This document shows positions 46,428-58,188 of a stretch of DNA of 64,000 bases, one piece after another (positions within the stretch are counted from its first letter, which is position 1; each line of letters begins with the position of its first letter). A program made the translations under genes and the position numbers. Location: the NCBI GenBank assembly GCA_001051155.2, contig JYIP02000006.1:3348001-3412000 (forward strand), given 5' to 3'. A model generated the notes under the pieces. The model was given only the letters and a program-made list of their open reading frames with translations. It had not been told where the DNA came from and searched no databases. Source of the DNA: Chrysoporthe austroafricana. Lineage: Eukaryota > Ascomycota > Sordariomycetes > Diaporthales > Cryphonectriaceae.

Positions 46428-46489
46428 CGTGTGAGAGCGTGTGCGTGCGTTCGTGCGTGCGTGTGCGTATGTGTGTGTCTGCGCGCACG

Positions 46490-46834
46490 ATGCGTGAGAA
46501 GAGCCCAACGGAAACCATGCCGACCAACGGCGTCGGCGTCGTCTCGCCGTCGAGCTCCTTCACGAGCAGCGACGGCGACGGCGACATGGATGTAGACACG
46601 GACAACACCACCGCCCACGACGGGCCCCCCTCGGACCACGAGGCGACCCCGCGGCCGGAGCCCGTCAACGAGAGCGAGCCCGTGAGGATCCTGCCCGGGC
46701 TCGCGCGGACGGAGCAGCGGACGGAGCGCCACGACGTGTGTATCGTCGGCGCCGGCCCGGCCGGTCTCATGCTCGGGTAAAGCCCTTCTCACTCTCACTC
46801 ACTCACTCACTCTCCCTCCCTCTCTCCCTCCTGA

Positions 46835-46888
<54 letters not shown>

Positions 46889-49034
46889 CCTCTGCGCCGC
46901 GCACCCGGCCAAAAGACCCGGCTTGGCTGACGGCGGAACGAGAGCAGGCTCACCCTCGCCCGGCTGGGCATCGCGCCGCTGATCCTCGACGAGCGCGCCG
47001 ACCAGACGCCCGCCGGCCGCGCGGACGGCATGCAGCCCAAGACGATCGAGACGCTGCGCATGCTGGGGCTCGCCGACGAGCTGCTGCAGCAGGGCGTGCG
47101 CGTCTACGACCTGTGCCTGTGGCATTCGCCCGCCGCCGCCCCGCGCCCGCGCCGCGTCGCCCGCGAGACGCACTACCCGGCCTTCATCGTCGACCTCGCC
47201 GACCCCTTCATGCTCGTCGGCCACCAGGGCATGGTCGAGCGCGCCTTCGTCGCCGACCTCGCCAAGCGCGGCGTCAGCGTGCGCCGCTGCCACCGCTTCG
47301 AGGGGCTGGGCCGCCGCGGCATCGGCGCCGGCGGCGGCACCACCGGAGCCGCCGGGACGGGGACGGGGCCCGGCCCGTTCATGGAGGTGCTGGCGCGCTT
47401 CAACGTCACGCGCGACCCGCGCGTCTTCGAGGCGGCGTACCTGGTAGGCTGCGACGGCGCCCACTCGCGTGTGCGCAAGATGGTCAGCCCGCCCTCGGCG
47501 GCGTCCGCGGCCAGAGACGACGAGAGCGAGATGTCGGCGTGGGGCGTGCTGGACGGCGAGGTGGACACGGACTTCCCGGACATCTGGACCAAGGCGGTCG
47601 TCTTCAGCGAGCGGTTCGGGTCCATCCTCATCATGCCGCGCGAGCGCGACATGACGCGCCTCTACATCGAGATGCGCCCCGACGCCGACCCCATCTCCGC
47701 CCAGGCCGACCCGCGCACCGTCCAGGCCGCCATCATGCGCCGCGCCGCCCAGATCCTGCAGCCGTACAAGATCCGGTGGCGCACCGTCGAGTGGTTCGGC
47801 CAGTACCGCGTCTCGCAGCGGGTGGCGCCGCGGTTCGCGGCGGCGCTGCCGGGCGCAAACGAGGATGAGGACGGCGAGGGCGACAGCGACAGTAGCGACG
47901 GTAGCGACGGTAGCGACGGTAGCGACGGTAGCGACAGCGACGGCGAGACGGCAAAGACGGCGCGCCCGCGCCCGCGCCCGCGCCCGCCCCCCCGCGTGTT
48001 CATCGCCGGCGACGCCGCGCACACGCACTCGCCCAAGGCAGCGCAGGGCATGAACACGGCGCTGCACGACGGCTGGAACCTGGCGTGGAAGCTGAACCTG
48101 GCGGTGCGCGGGCTGTGCCGGCGGTCGGTGCTGCTGGCTTCGTACGAGGCGGAGCGGCAGAAGATCGCGCGCGACCTGGTGGCGTTCGACTTCGAGCACG
48201 CCAACGAGATGAGCCGCGGCGACCCGGCGGCGCTGGCCGAGAACTTCCGCCGCAACGTGCGCTTCATCTCGGGCGTCGGCGTCGAGTACGGCGAGAACGC
48301 GCTCAACGAGCCCGCCGCCGCCGGGCTCGCCGCCGCCGGGGCCCGCCCCGGCTGCACCCTGCCGCCGGGCAAGGTCAGCCGCTACATCGACGCCAACCCC
48401 GTCGACGTCCAGCTCGACATCCCCGTGCTCGGCCAGTTCCGCGTCTACATCTTCGTGCCCGACGTCGTCGAGGCCCGCCAGCGCGCGTTCCTGCGCGCCC
48501 TGTGCGAGGCCATCGCCGAGCCGGCCTCCCTGATGAGCCGCCTGTCCGCCGCCGCCAGCAAGAGCTACCTCGAGCGCCCGCGCGTGCCCTCCGCCGAGGA
48601 TCTCTTCAAGCGCCCCGAGCGGTACACGGCCGTCAGTCAGCTGTTTGTCTTCGCCCTCATCAGTAGGCTCCCCCCAATCCCGCCCTCCCTCCTTCTCGCG
48701 CCCGCCCCGCTGACCACGCCCCGCAGCGTCGACGCCCAAGCCGAACTTCGAGCTCTCCCACCTGCCGCAGATCCTCTCGCGCTCCCCCTGGACCATCTAC
48801 CTCGACGACGTGCCGGACCTCGACACCCAGGGCAGCACCTGCACCAAGAAGTACCTCGGCGACGGCGTGGCGCCCGACGACGTCACCCTGCTCAACGTGC
48901 GGCCCGACGGCTACGTCGGCTCGCTGCGGAAGTGGGGCCTCGCCGGGTCCGCCGAAGAGGCCGGCGGCGTCGGGAAGGAGGCGGCGGCGTGGCTGGACAA
49001 GTACTTCGGCGGGTTCCTGGCGGTGCCCGGCTGA
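46490..49034 (+). CDS. FAD-dependent phenol 2-monooxygenase family protein
   Basis: Hydroxylates a phenolic ring using FAD, NADPH and O2. Exons 46490-46776, 46948-48662 and 48727-49034 (phases 2 and 1) give 769 residues; the start may be 46517 instead. An N-terminal acidic extension of about 80 residues precedes VCIVGAGPAGLML (FAD Rossmann loop, GxGxxG). Further marks: DGMQPKTIETLRMLGL, VGCDGAHSRVRKM (DG motif), GDAAHTHSPKAAQGMN (FAD ribityl/phosphate motif), DGWNLAWKLNL, and the C-terminal thioredoxin-like phenol-hydroxylase domain (about 530-769) with VRPDGYVGSL. Before RVFIAGDAAH sits an unusual insert of roughly 40 residues, Gly-Ser-Asp repeats then an Arg-Pro run, coded by tandem DNA repeats. 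Substrate could be phenol, resorcinol, salicylate-like or a polyketide. Intron 1 is mostly a CT repeat. Confidence 0.9.
46838..46884. repeat. (TC)n microsatellite in intron 1 of the monooxygenase
   Basis: About 23 TC units inside the intron 46777-46947; a homopyrimidine mirror repeat. Confidence 0.9.
47891..47935 (+). repeat. 9-bp coding minisatellite GGTAGCGAC x5
   Basis: Four perfect GGTAGCGAC units plus one AGTAGCGAC unit, coding Gly-Ser-Asp repeats in the FAD domain. A CGCCCG hexamer run follows at about 47966-47990, coding Arg-Pro. Confidence 0.9.
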
Positions 49035-49893
49035 TCTTGATCGCCCCCCCCCCCCGCAGAAGCAGCACGCTCGGTGCGCGGCCCACAGGGCGGGGGACCA
49101 AAGCCGTTCGTTGCCATCCATTCGTGCGTGGTAAGGCTCAGCGGAGATGCTGGTGCTCTCCGGGGGCAGGAGAGGGTTGGAGGGCTTCAGGAACAGGAAG
49201 AAGAAGAAGAAGAAGAAGTAAAACTAAGATAGGGCTGTCGATCCGGGCGGACATTCATGAGATTGAGTTCATGCTCAGACGAGGAGCGCAGGCTGGGGTG
49301 GCCAGAGGATAAGTCTCAAGTGACCTGTGAATGGCGCGATAGACGGGATCAGACTATATCAGAGAAGTGCGAACTCCAAGGACCGGGCGGCAGCAGTTTC
49401 CGGTAGGATTTTATGGGTAGTGGGACTACCTTCGACCCACCTTGATATCTATAGGGCCAGCCACATCATTCCATTCCTCTCTCTCTGGAGGTATTCTTGG
49501 GTATTTCTTTCCCCCTCTCTTCTTCTACCTCAACGTTGGAGTCGGGACTTGAAACATCGTGCTCATTCACCAAACACATGGGCCGATAGCAGGTCAGGTC
49601 AGGTCAGGTCAGAATACGATTTTTGATATTTGGCTAGCTTTCCGAGTCTCAACGTAGCTCGGCGGCGATATTGCTCTACGTAGACGACAGCAAACATCTG
49701 ATCTAGATGTAATGTATAGCGCGTCTTCTTTTTTGTTCCCCCCATACTGCGGTGATCGACAGAGATGATTCCTTGTACTCCCTTGACGCTCCAAATATTG
49801 CCTTCCATAGACATAGCAACACCGAGAATGAACATTCGCTGCATCAAAGGCATTACACGACGGACCCAACGTCCAGTGCCCTGCCCGCTGTAC
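49035..49893. other. Convergent 3' flanks, monooxygenase / PARP
   Basis: About 860 bases, with AAG repeats near 49197-49217 and an AGGTC run. No gene recognised. Confidence 0.55.
49591..49611. repeat. (AGGTC)n pentamer repeat
   Basis: Four tandem AGGTC units. Confidence 0.8.
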
Positions 49894-52016
49894 TCACATC
49901 TTGACACGGAAGAGGTAGCGCAGGCGGATCTGTGCGACGTCGTAGCAGATGTACTCATTGTAGATCAGGGAGGAGGAGATGCCAGTCGGTCCGGGCGGCG
50001 CGCGTATCGTGGACGGCACCTTGACGCCCTTCAACGACGGGTGGATGGCGCCAGCGTCTTTCCAGAGGGACGGGCCCGTCTGTCCCTTGCCAAACGTCGA
50101 CCAGCAGCCCTTTGCCTGCGCGTCCTCCGGCGCGGTATAGTTGAAGCTGGTGAGCTCCAGCATGGGCTTGCCCAGCTCAGCCTCGCACAGGAGGAGCAGC
50201 GCCGTGCCATCCGAGATGTGGTGATAGCAGTAGTTGGCAGACTTGCTCGACATGTCGGCCAGGTAGACACCCTTTCCGAACATGTAACCCGTGACGGGGG
50301 CCTCGGGCGGCGCGATCCGCAGACCTTGGCTCAGAATGCCACCAAAGTTGGTGGCGCGAGACCCGTGCCACAGGAGGCGCCGGTCTCGCACCGGGCCGGC
50401 GAAGGGGCTCCCGTCGAAGCGGTCCTTCTCACCCTCGCGCTCGATGCGGAAGATGGTCTCGATCCGGTAGTCGGCAGTGTGGGTCGCGCCGCGCGTGCTC
50501 ATCAGGTACGTCTTCAGAAGCTCGAACTCGCTGCTCGCCGGGTCGAGGGGCGTCATCTCCTGCAGCCGCAGGCCCTGGAACTGCCGGTCGAGGGGGTGGA
50601 CGCGGTTCAGCTCGTCGATCTCGCCCTTCATGATCGTGTTGGCATCCTTCAGATCCGTCAGGGTGTCGAGAAGCTCTATCTCTCGCTTGACCATGTGCAG
50701 ATTGTTGATGACCGGAGGGCGGTCGCGACCAAAGACGTGAGGGATGAGGGAGTAGTAGCGGTTGGAGAGATCCTCCATCGACTCGCCGCCGCCGGCAGCA
50801 CTGCCGGGCCTCTCGATGAGAGCCGAGAGGTCCTTGAGGGTCTGGAAGCCGCGCATGATGGTGGCCTTGCTGAGCTTGCCGAGGGGGAGCTTCTTGTCGT
50901 CATACTTCATATCCGACATGGTGGCCGCGAAGATCTTGGGGTTGAAGATCAGCTCCATCAGCTCCTTCACGGCAGGCTCCAGGGTGCAGGGCGGCGGCTT
51001 GCGGTCCTCGGCGCCGTCTGACCCTGACGGTCGAGGCTTGCGGCTATCGTCGTCTGAATCGGGCTCGTAGCTGCGCTCGATGTAGACGTACCTGCCGGCC
51101 TTGGGGGGATCCGTGCGGTCCTCCCAGGCCAGGCCGCTCTTGTCTTTGAACTTCTTCTGGAACATGCGCTTCGCATCGGCCATCGAGCCGCTGCCCAGGA
51201 CGGCGCTCTGTCCAAACTCGCCCACGCGGCCCCACCGGGTCCAGGTGTGGCACTGGTTGTTGGGACCGACCAGCAGCTGGATGCGGTAGAACTTGTTGTG
51301 GTTGTGACCAGCATTTGTCTGGCTGTGGGGATCCGGTCAGCTCTGCCAGGACCTACAGAGGGCAGGGAGGGCAGAGGCCCCGGGGGTGCGGGTGCGGGTG
51401 CTTACTTGAGGGAGGCGTCCCAGATGACACTATCATCGTCGACGTGGACGCCATAACCAGTCAGGGAGCAGCCCTCGTCGAGCGGGACCTGGACAGCCCA
51501 GTCCTTGGCGATCTGGGCGCTGCCAAAGGCGGGCGTCTTGCCATCGGCATCCAGCTTCGCCTTCTTGGGGTCGGGCGTGGGGCTGCCAGGTGCCTGGCGC
51601 TTCTTGGGGTCATCAGCTGGGGGAGCAGGGGCGGACGCAGCCTGGTGGTTCGTGGCGGTCAGGGCGAAGGTAGCCTCTGGCTGTCTGGCGTTGCGCTGGG
51701 CGGAAAGCAGCATCCACTCGAGGTCCACGATGAAGAGGCCGCGGTCCGCAGCCTGGACGCACTTGGTAGACTGCTTGTCGTAGTCGTTCTGGGTGGCGAT
51801 GAGGTGGGTGACGTCCTTGCTGAGGGACTTGCTCGTCTGGGCACCGAGGCGGGCGGCATGGTCGAGGAGGAAGGCCTGTGTCTGGCCGGAGAAGTTGCCG
51901 CTGAAGGCAACACAGCAGCCTGCCAGCGGCGGCGAGGAGGTGGCAGCAGGCGCAGGCGCCGCAGCGGTGCTGGTGGTGCTGGCGGCGCCTCTCCTGCCTC
52001 TGGTGGCCGCTGGCAT
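49894..52016 (-). CDS. Poly(ADP-ribose) polymerase, BRCT-WGR-catalytic
   Basis: Attaches ADP-ribose chains from NAD+ to proteins at DNA damage; nuclear. Exons 52016-51406 and 51322-49894 (intron GTAAGC...CACAG, phase 2) give 679 residues. Order: BRCT domain at about 30-110 (CCVAFSGNFSGQTQAF, THLIATQNDYDKQSTK, FIVDLEWML); a Lys-rich linker with a nuclear signal (DPKKRQAPGSPTPDPKKAK); WGR domain at about 205-310 (HTWTRWGRVGEFGQ); helical regulatory domain; catalytic domain from about 455. The H-Y-E triad is complete: WHGS (His about 523), GKGVYLADMSSKSANYC (Tyr about 557) and IYNEYICYD (Glu about 660). Zinc fingers of animal PARP1 are absent, as usual in fungi. The stop region reads AT-GTGAGT, a consensus donor, so a further 3' exon cannot be excluded. 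Divergent from the F-box gene. Confidence 0.95.
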
Positions 52017-53128
52017 CGTGATGGTGGGTGGCTGGCCTGTGGCCTACGCTGCGAGCCTTGTCAGAGGTCGACTTCCTCTCTCTCTCTCTCTCTCTCTTTC
52101 TCGTGGGTATACATACATACGCACTGCTGCACTGCTACGTTCCTGATCTGACGACCTCGAGGGGATGAACGACCAGCCGAGGGGCAGGGCCAAGGAGGAT
52201 TACGCTGCTGGGTCGTGTGTGCTGGAGGGGAGGAGGCTGGATCTGAGATCTGATTACCCCATAGCGCAGAGGCTGGACGAACACAGACGGGACGCGCGAT
52301 GCTGCCTGGGAGCAGAGGGTTGCATATTTATTCACAAGCTGGCTTGGCTGGCAGCTCGGCAGCTATTTAGAGGGAGAGCCTTGTAGGACGCGCCGTGGCA
52401 CCCACCGCCCTCTTTCCCGATCGGGAACGGTTTGGGGACCACCAGCAGGCAGCAGAGGCCGCAGTGGAGGCAGGAGCGACACGATATCACATGATAGCAG
52501 CGTCTCCTCCTGCTCGCCCGCCCGCCCAGGCTCCATCCAGGCTCCAGGCTCCAGGCTCCAGGCAGCCGCCTGCTGTGGGCCTCTGAGAGTGTGCGGAAGT
52601 ACCTGCTATAGCACCTGGACTAGAGAGAGCTACAGGCCCAAGCAGCTGCAGCCTCCCGCTTCGAGCTCAGGGCCCCAGCCAGCGCCAGCCTCAGCAGCGC
52701 CAGGGGCAGCCAAACCAAACCCGTGCGTGCATCGAGAAGATGATCACCGACCACCAAGCACCAAGCGCGGCCAGCCACGGCGCGCCTAGGACGGACTTGG
52801 CGGACTGGCTGATCGACTAATTGACTGAGCGACGGACTGCTCGGTTGAGTGACTGACAGACTGACTGACTACGAGCTGGCTGGCCCATGGGTCTCCATGA
52901 CTCTCTGACTCTGCTTCCCTGGATGGTGCTGCCGCCTTCTCTCGTCTCAGCTGCATGCGCTTGCTCCCGCCGCCTGACCGCTCTTCTTCTCTTCCACCAC
53001 GACCGACAGAGAGACATAAAGGCGATCGCTCCCGTCCTCGTCCTCGTCCCGCTCCCCCCTCCTCTCCCTCCCCCGACTCGCACCACACCACGCACGGGTT
53101 CTGTGTGCAGCCCGCCCGCCCCGCCACC
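52017..53128. other. Divergent promoter region, PARP / F-box gene
   Basis: About 1.1 kb. It holds TC repeats at 52078-52099 near the PARP start, GGCTCCA repeats and a GACTG-rich run near 52795-52870. No gene supported. Confidence 0.55.
52527..52563. repeat. 7-bp CCAGGCT tandem repeat
   Basis: Four to five CCAGGCT units, one imperfect, preceded by CCCG repeats. Confidence 0.8.
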
Positions 53129-55222
53129 ATGTCGACGGACACTGCCCCCGCTGGGGAGGGTCTCGCGGCGCCGACGCCCGCTGTAGACGCCGGCGCCATC
53201 GCCGACCCCAGCGCACCCATCGCCGCTGCCGCCGCCGCCGCCGCCGCCGCACAGGACGGCGCAGGCCCCGTGTCGAGGGCGGTGGCCACCAGGGCCGCGC
53301 CGTCGCCGCTGCCCACCTCCAGGCTCGTCGCCCTGCCGCGCGAGCTGCTCGATATTATCGCCGGCTTCCTGCCCACCGCCGACTTCAACAGCCTGCGCGG
53401 GACCTGCAGGCAGCTCGAGAGCAAGATCTTCCCCTACGTAAGTCGAGGTCGATCGGGCCCCTCGGTGGGACGAGAGAGGACGGGCCCCTCCCTCCTGCAG
53501 CGCAGTGGGGCCGACATGCTCCTCTCCAGCGCGGCCTGGAGACGGCAGACGGCAGCCTCGCGCGCCCGTCCCTCCTCATCTTCCTCCGCTGCGTTCGCGT
53601 GCTGACCTGGGCCTGCCACAGTGGGCGAACTCCTTCTTCAGGAAGAAGCAGTTCAGTGAGTCTCAGTCTCAGCCCCCCCTCCCCTGATGATGCTACGTAT
53701 CATAATATTCCAACGTATGCGCCCGGGGCTGATCCCTGAAAAAAACAAAGTGATCTCCGATTTCAGCCTGCAGGCGCTCTTGGCGATCTCCCAGCATGCC
53801 ACCCTGTCGCGCTGTCTCAGGCACCTGATCATTGGCCTGGACGAGTTCGAGGCCATCCGTCCGGACGACCTGGCCACCCTGGACGCCTTCCAGCAGCACC
53901 GCGCCGCCGTCTGCGACCAGGAGCGCTTGCTCGACACGGGTGCCGCCATCGGCCTCCTGGCGAGCGCCCTGGCCAGCCTGCCCAACCTGGAGACCATCGA
54001 CATCCGCGACTTCAACTCGCCCACCCGCTACCGCGACCCCAAGACCGTCTGGGGCACCGTCGCCGAGTGGAGGAGCTACGGCTCGTCCGAGTACCGCGGC
54101 TGGCTGGCCGCCCACAACCGCAACTCCGACTCCCTCCTCCGTTCCGGCACCCGCATCCACAACGACTTTGCCGTCCGTGTCTTCAAGATCGTGCTTGTCG
54201 CCGCCGGCCAGAGCCGCTGCAAGGTCCAGCGCCTCGAGATCCTCCTCCGGAACCGCTACGGCGCCCTCAGCGACAGTGCCTTCGCCCTCTTCCCCGCCCC
54301 CTCCGATGGCCTGCCTGACGTCCTCCGCGGCCTGACCCGCCTCCATCTCGACCTGCGCCTCAACATGGTCCACGTCCCGGCCAACCTCTGGCAGGGTCCA
54401 GGCTCCGGACCGCCGACCTCTGCTGAGGCCTTCTACGACCCCTCGACGACAAACCTGCGGCGCTTCCTGGCCCTGACCCCCAACGTCTCGTGGCTGAGGC
54501 TGAATTTCGTCCATGACCACCTGTACAGCGAGCCTTCGATGGCATCTCGCCTTGTCGAATGGCTGGCCCTCAAGCCTGGTCAGTTCGCTGGGGGCGACGG
54601 CGGGCCCGGCTGGAGCGACGCCAACCCGGCGCCCGTCACGATGCCCCTGCGCCAGCTGGAGTTTGGCGACATGCAGCTGAGGCTGAACATCCTCACCTCG
54701 GTCATCAAGAAGTTCGACCAGCTCGAGCGGCTGTACCTCAAGGGCATCTCGCTCCCGGCCGACCAGCACCTGTCGTCAATGACCCCCAGCGAGCGGCGTG
54801 CCAACGGCCCCTGGGTCAAGTTCCTCCGCAAGCTCCCCTCCATCGCGCCCAACCTCCGCCAGCTCGGCCTGCGCCGGATCCAGGAGGCCCCCCGGTCGCC
54901 CACCCACCAGCCCGAGATCGTCTATTTCCTCGCCCCCGGCGAGGCCCCCAGGACGTCCCAGAAGAACACGGCGAAGGACCTCAAGGAGGTGGACAAGGCC
55001 GCCCTGGACCGGCTGCTGGACAGCATGTGGACGTACCAGGCCTGGGCGGAGGCATATAATGCTCTCGCTCCTGATAACAACACACAACAGGGCCCTGCCG
55101 ACGACGAGATCCTGGGAGACGAAGAGGCAGACGAAGTCGATGAGGAGAGCGAGGTCGACGATGATGGTCTGGATGGCGACCACGACGACGGCGACTTGGA
55201 GGACGATGATGATATGCTGTAG
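53129..55222 (+). CDS. F-box-like protein, fungal
   Basis: Exons 53129-53437, 53622-53655 and 53751-55222 give 604 residues with phases 0 and 1. The 34-nt middle exon codes WANSFFRKKQF. The third exon's acceptor (AAAG at 53750) is A-rich but gives the right phase and joins to ISDFSLQALLAISQH. An Ala-rich start (GCC repeat, about 10 Ala) precedes an F-box at about 65-100 (LVALPRELLDIIAGFLP, FNSLRGTCRQLESKI). The body has leucine-rich, repeat-like segments (LRHLIIGLDEFE, LRQLEFGDMQLRL, LRQLGLRRIQE). The end is a strongly acidic Asp/Glu tail of about 50 residues. F-box proteins recruit substrates to SCF ubiquitin ligases; the substrate here is unknown. The start is set by the first ATG with a CCACC context. 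Confidence 0.83.
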
Positions 55223-56077
55223 CCATGGACATCTAGCCAGAGCCACGGGATTTGCTTGGCGGTGGTTGTCGTGCCGACGCCTAGTATCTGAACCCCGCCT
55301 CTTGTTGACATGGCAATGCGGGCGTTATTGCAAGATTATGGCTGTGGATGTAAGGGGGTCACGGGCTTCACCCCCTCCCCTCAATGTAGTTTTAATAGCT
55401 ATTCAATCTCTAGATGCGCTGCAAGCACCGTCTTCTGCTTGCGGATGTTGATCATGCTCTATCCGGCAAGTCTGCTGTGCGAGGGCGAAAAGCCCCCTTC
55501 CGTTTGCGCTGCAACTCGCGGCAGGATGTTAACCTAGATATGCTAGATGATAACTCTGCAGAGCAACGCCCAGGGAGTCCTCGTGCTGATACTAAGGGGC
55601 TAGTGGTGTATCAGAGGTTAAGTAGAGGGCAACCCCCCCTTCTCTTCCTTGATATCGCGGGTCCTCAGATGTAAGCCCTGAATGGTGTATAGTCGGGCTA
55701 TATACAGAGCCGTATACCCAGAACATTCAGGCTACGCCCTGTCGGATTTGAGTTCTTGTCCCGCAGAAGAATAGGTAGGGCTTTGATCTATATTTAATGG
55801 CTTGCCGGTAGATTGCGCAGTGGGTTCGGTCACCTAGATGTATCTTCAACGTAGTAGGTCTCAATTAGTCCTTTCTACCTGTAACCCATTATCATTATCA
55901 TGTGGACCTCCGTCTAAGAGCGCCAAAACAACCAGCCCCCCCCCCCCCCCCCACAGCGCGCGCAAACANCCCCCTAAAAGCGCCCAAACAACCCCCCCCC
56001 CCCCCCCCGCTTCAGGTACGCATAGAAGAAAATCCACTCCCCTCCCCCCCCCCAGGAGCGCCGTCTACACTCTCCCT
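55223..56077. other. Convergent 3' flanks with C-tract repeats
   Basis: About 850 bases, AT-richer to 55.9 kb and then homopolymeric C tracts. No gene recognised. Confidence 0.55.
55914..56008. repeat. Imperfect duplicated unit with long poly-C tracts, containing one unresolved base
   Basis: Two related units, each roughly CTAARAGCGCC then AAACAACC then 16-17 C, begin at 55914 and 55974. One N at 55969 marks assembly doubt. A third C-run lies at 56043-56053. Confidence 0.75.
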
Positions 56078-58188
56078 CTAAGTCCCACCATACCCCCTCC
56101 CGCCGTCCTCCCCTAGGAGGCCGCGCCTCTCCTCCTCCTCCTCGCCGCTCCCCCGCTCCCGGCGCGACGAGGCCGAGGCCGCCGCCGCCGCCGCCGCCCT
56201 CCTCTCGGCGCCGTTCTCGCGCGTCTTGGCGTACACGAACAGCGTCAGCGCGGCGCTGAGCGCGGTCCCCACGACGCCGAACGCGGCGTTGACGGGGACC
56301 GGGTTGTTGCGCAGCGGGCCGTGCGTGAGCGCGTCCAGCGCCGGCTGGACGAGCTGGCCCGCCCCGGACACGCAGATGACCGTGCCGTAGATGCGCCCGA
56401 AGGTGGCGAAGCCGAAGACCTTGGTCGCGTAGTCCCTGCGGTGAGGTTAGCCTACCTGCATCCTCCTGCGGACTGGATGGATGAGGGGTCAGGAAAAGAA
56501 GAAGGGGCACTTACGAGACGGCCGAGTAGTACAGCGGCCGGTAGAGCACGAACACCACCACGGTCGCGTAGCCGGCGCCCAGGCTGGCGACGCAGTTGAG
56601 CACCCCGAGCGCGGCGACGAGGGCGGTCAGGACGGCCAGGGTGGCCCAGACGGGCACCTCGTTGAGCAGCAGGCCGATGAAGGGCGTGGCGGCGACGCCG
56701 GCGACGGGCAGCGCGACGTCGAACAGGCCGTTGACGGCCTCCGCGGCGCGCTCCGACCCGAGCATGTACCGGTACTGCGCGCGCACCGTGGCGATGAAGT
56801 AGTTCATGCGCGTCATCTGCGCGACCGTCATGGCGAGCAGCAGCCAGAACCACGGCGTGGCGACCTGCGCCGCGACGCCGCGACGCCCGCGCAGGACCCC
56901 GTGCACCCCCGACGCGTCCTGCCGCCCGCGCGCCGCCGCCCGGTCCGCCGCCCGCTCGCCCGCCGTGCCCGCCACCGCCTCGAGCGCCTCGAGCCGCGCC
57001 TCGCGCGCGCGCGCCCGCCGCCGCCGCTCCCGCCGCCGCAGCTCCGGCGCGAACCGCTCGTCGTCCGAGTCGCGCGCGTCGCGCGAGGCGTCCTGCGCCG
57101 CCGCGAGCGCCGCCTGGTACTCGCGCCGCGTGTTGTAGCCCGCCCGCGGCATGAGGGCGAACTCGGCCAGGAGGAGCACCGGCGGGATCGTCAGCGCGAA
57201 GCCGAGGAAGAAGAACGCCGGCTTGAGCCGGTGCTCCGTGGCCTCGTACGCGAGCCGGTAGAAGAGGAACACCGCGGCGCTCGCGTCGAACGCGCCCGTC
57301 ACCAGGGCCACGACGAGCCCTGCGTGGCGCGGGAAGGCGTTGGAGAGCTGGTACGACGAGACGAAGAGGAACGTCCCGCCGAGCCCGAGCAGGAGGTTGC
57401 CCGTGATGTAGCCGTCGAACCACACCAGCCGCTCGCCCAGCCAGAAGGCGAGGCTCATGCAGCCGGACCCGAGGAAGAGGATGGCCGCCGCCAGGAGATA
57501 GCACGCCCGCCGCCCGTGGTGGTCCAGGACGTAGCCCGCCAGCACGGTGGCGACGTTGAGCGTGATCGAGGCGGTGATGAAGAAGAGGTTGAGGCGCATG
57601 TCCTGCTCTGGGCACGGGACCTGGGACTCTCCGTCCAGTCCTGGCGGCGGCACAGGCCAGTCCGCCGGGCAGAGCGAGCGGTAGACGCCCTCTGCGATCA
57701 GGATCGGCTTGAGCGCCGCGAAGCCGCAGACTATGCCCGAGGCCAGGACGCATGCCACCACGGCGAAGACAACTTGACCTGCGCCCACATGTCAGCACTT
57801 CTCTTCGTCGCCGACAAGTCTTGCCCAGAACGGGGAAGAGGGCCAGGGAGGCTTCCTTACCTATCCTCCTAGCAGTCGACACCTCGTACGCCGCGACGTT
57901 CTCCGCGCCCTCGAGCGGGAAAGGCTCATAGTGCAGTACTTCCTCTGGACCTTGAGGCGTGTGGAAGGCGTCGTAGCTGAGCGCCTGCCACACCTCCTTG
58001 CCATCCTCGACCGGGACGCCGATGATGCTCGCCCTGTTGCTGACCATGGACCCCCTGCGTTCACTGTCGGCGGGCTGCGCACCAGCCTCCACGCCCACTG
58101 TCCCGTCTTCGTGCAGTCCATCTTCGAGGACCGAGGACGGAAGGGTATCAATGCCGTCGAGAGTTGTGCGGCGCTGTGCTAAGGACAT
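56078..58188 (-). CDS. MFS transporter, Fmp42/SLC43-like
   Basis: Exons 58188-57861, 57778-56515 and 56435-56078 (phases 1 and 2) give 649 residues. A soluble N-terminus of about 105 residues ends HYEPFPLEGAENVAAYEVSTARRIG, and the junction leads directly into helix 1 (QVVFAVVACVLASGIVCGF). Helices 2-6 include LNVATVLAGYVLDHHGRRACY with the MFS loop motif. The central loop is Arg/Ala/Glu-rich (ELRRRERRRRARAREARLE) and about 100 residues long. Helices 7-12 resume at ATPWFWLLLAMTV. The pattern resembles yeast Fmp42 and animal SLC43 amino-acid carriers. The Ala- and Glu-rich C-terminal tail after LFVYAKTRENGAERR is cytoplasmic. Substrate unknown. Convergent with the F-box gene. Confidence 0.85.

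Larger units (their letters stand above)
43595..46489. other. Repeat-rich divergent intergenic region
   Basis: About 2.9 kb between the sugar carrier and the monooxygenase. It holds several simple repeats (listed separately). Frames such as 44347-44895 plus have no domain. No gene supported. Confidence 0.5.

Noticed and set aside
46883..48796. 637-codon minus-strand frame opposite the monooxygenase
   Set aside because: Antisense shadow caused by high third-position GC; no motif.
56452..58188. 578-codon frame reading through the MFS gene from its true start
   Set aside because: Only its first 109 codons are real; past the donor at 57860 it becomes an Arg/Ala-rich shadow of the MFS coding frame.
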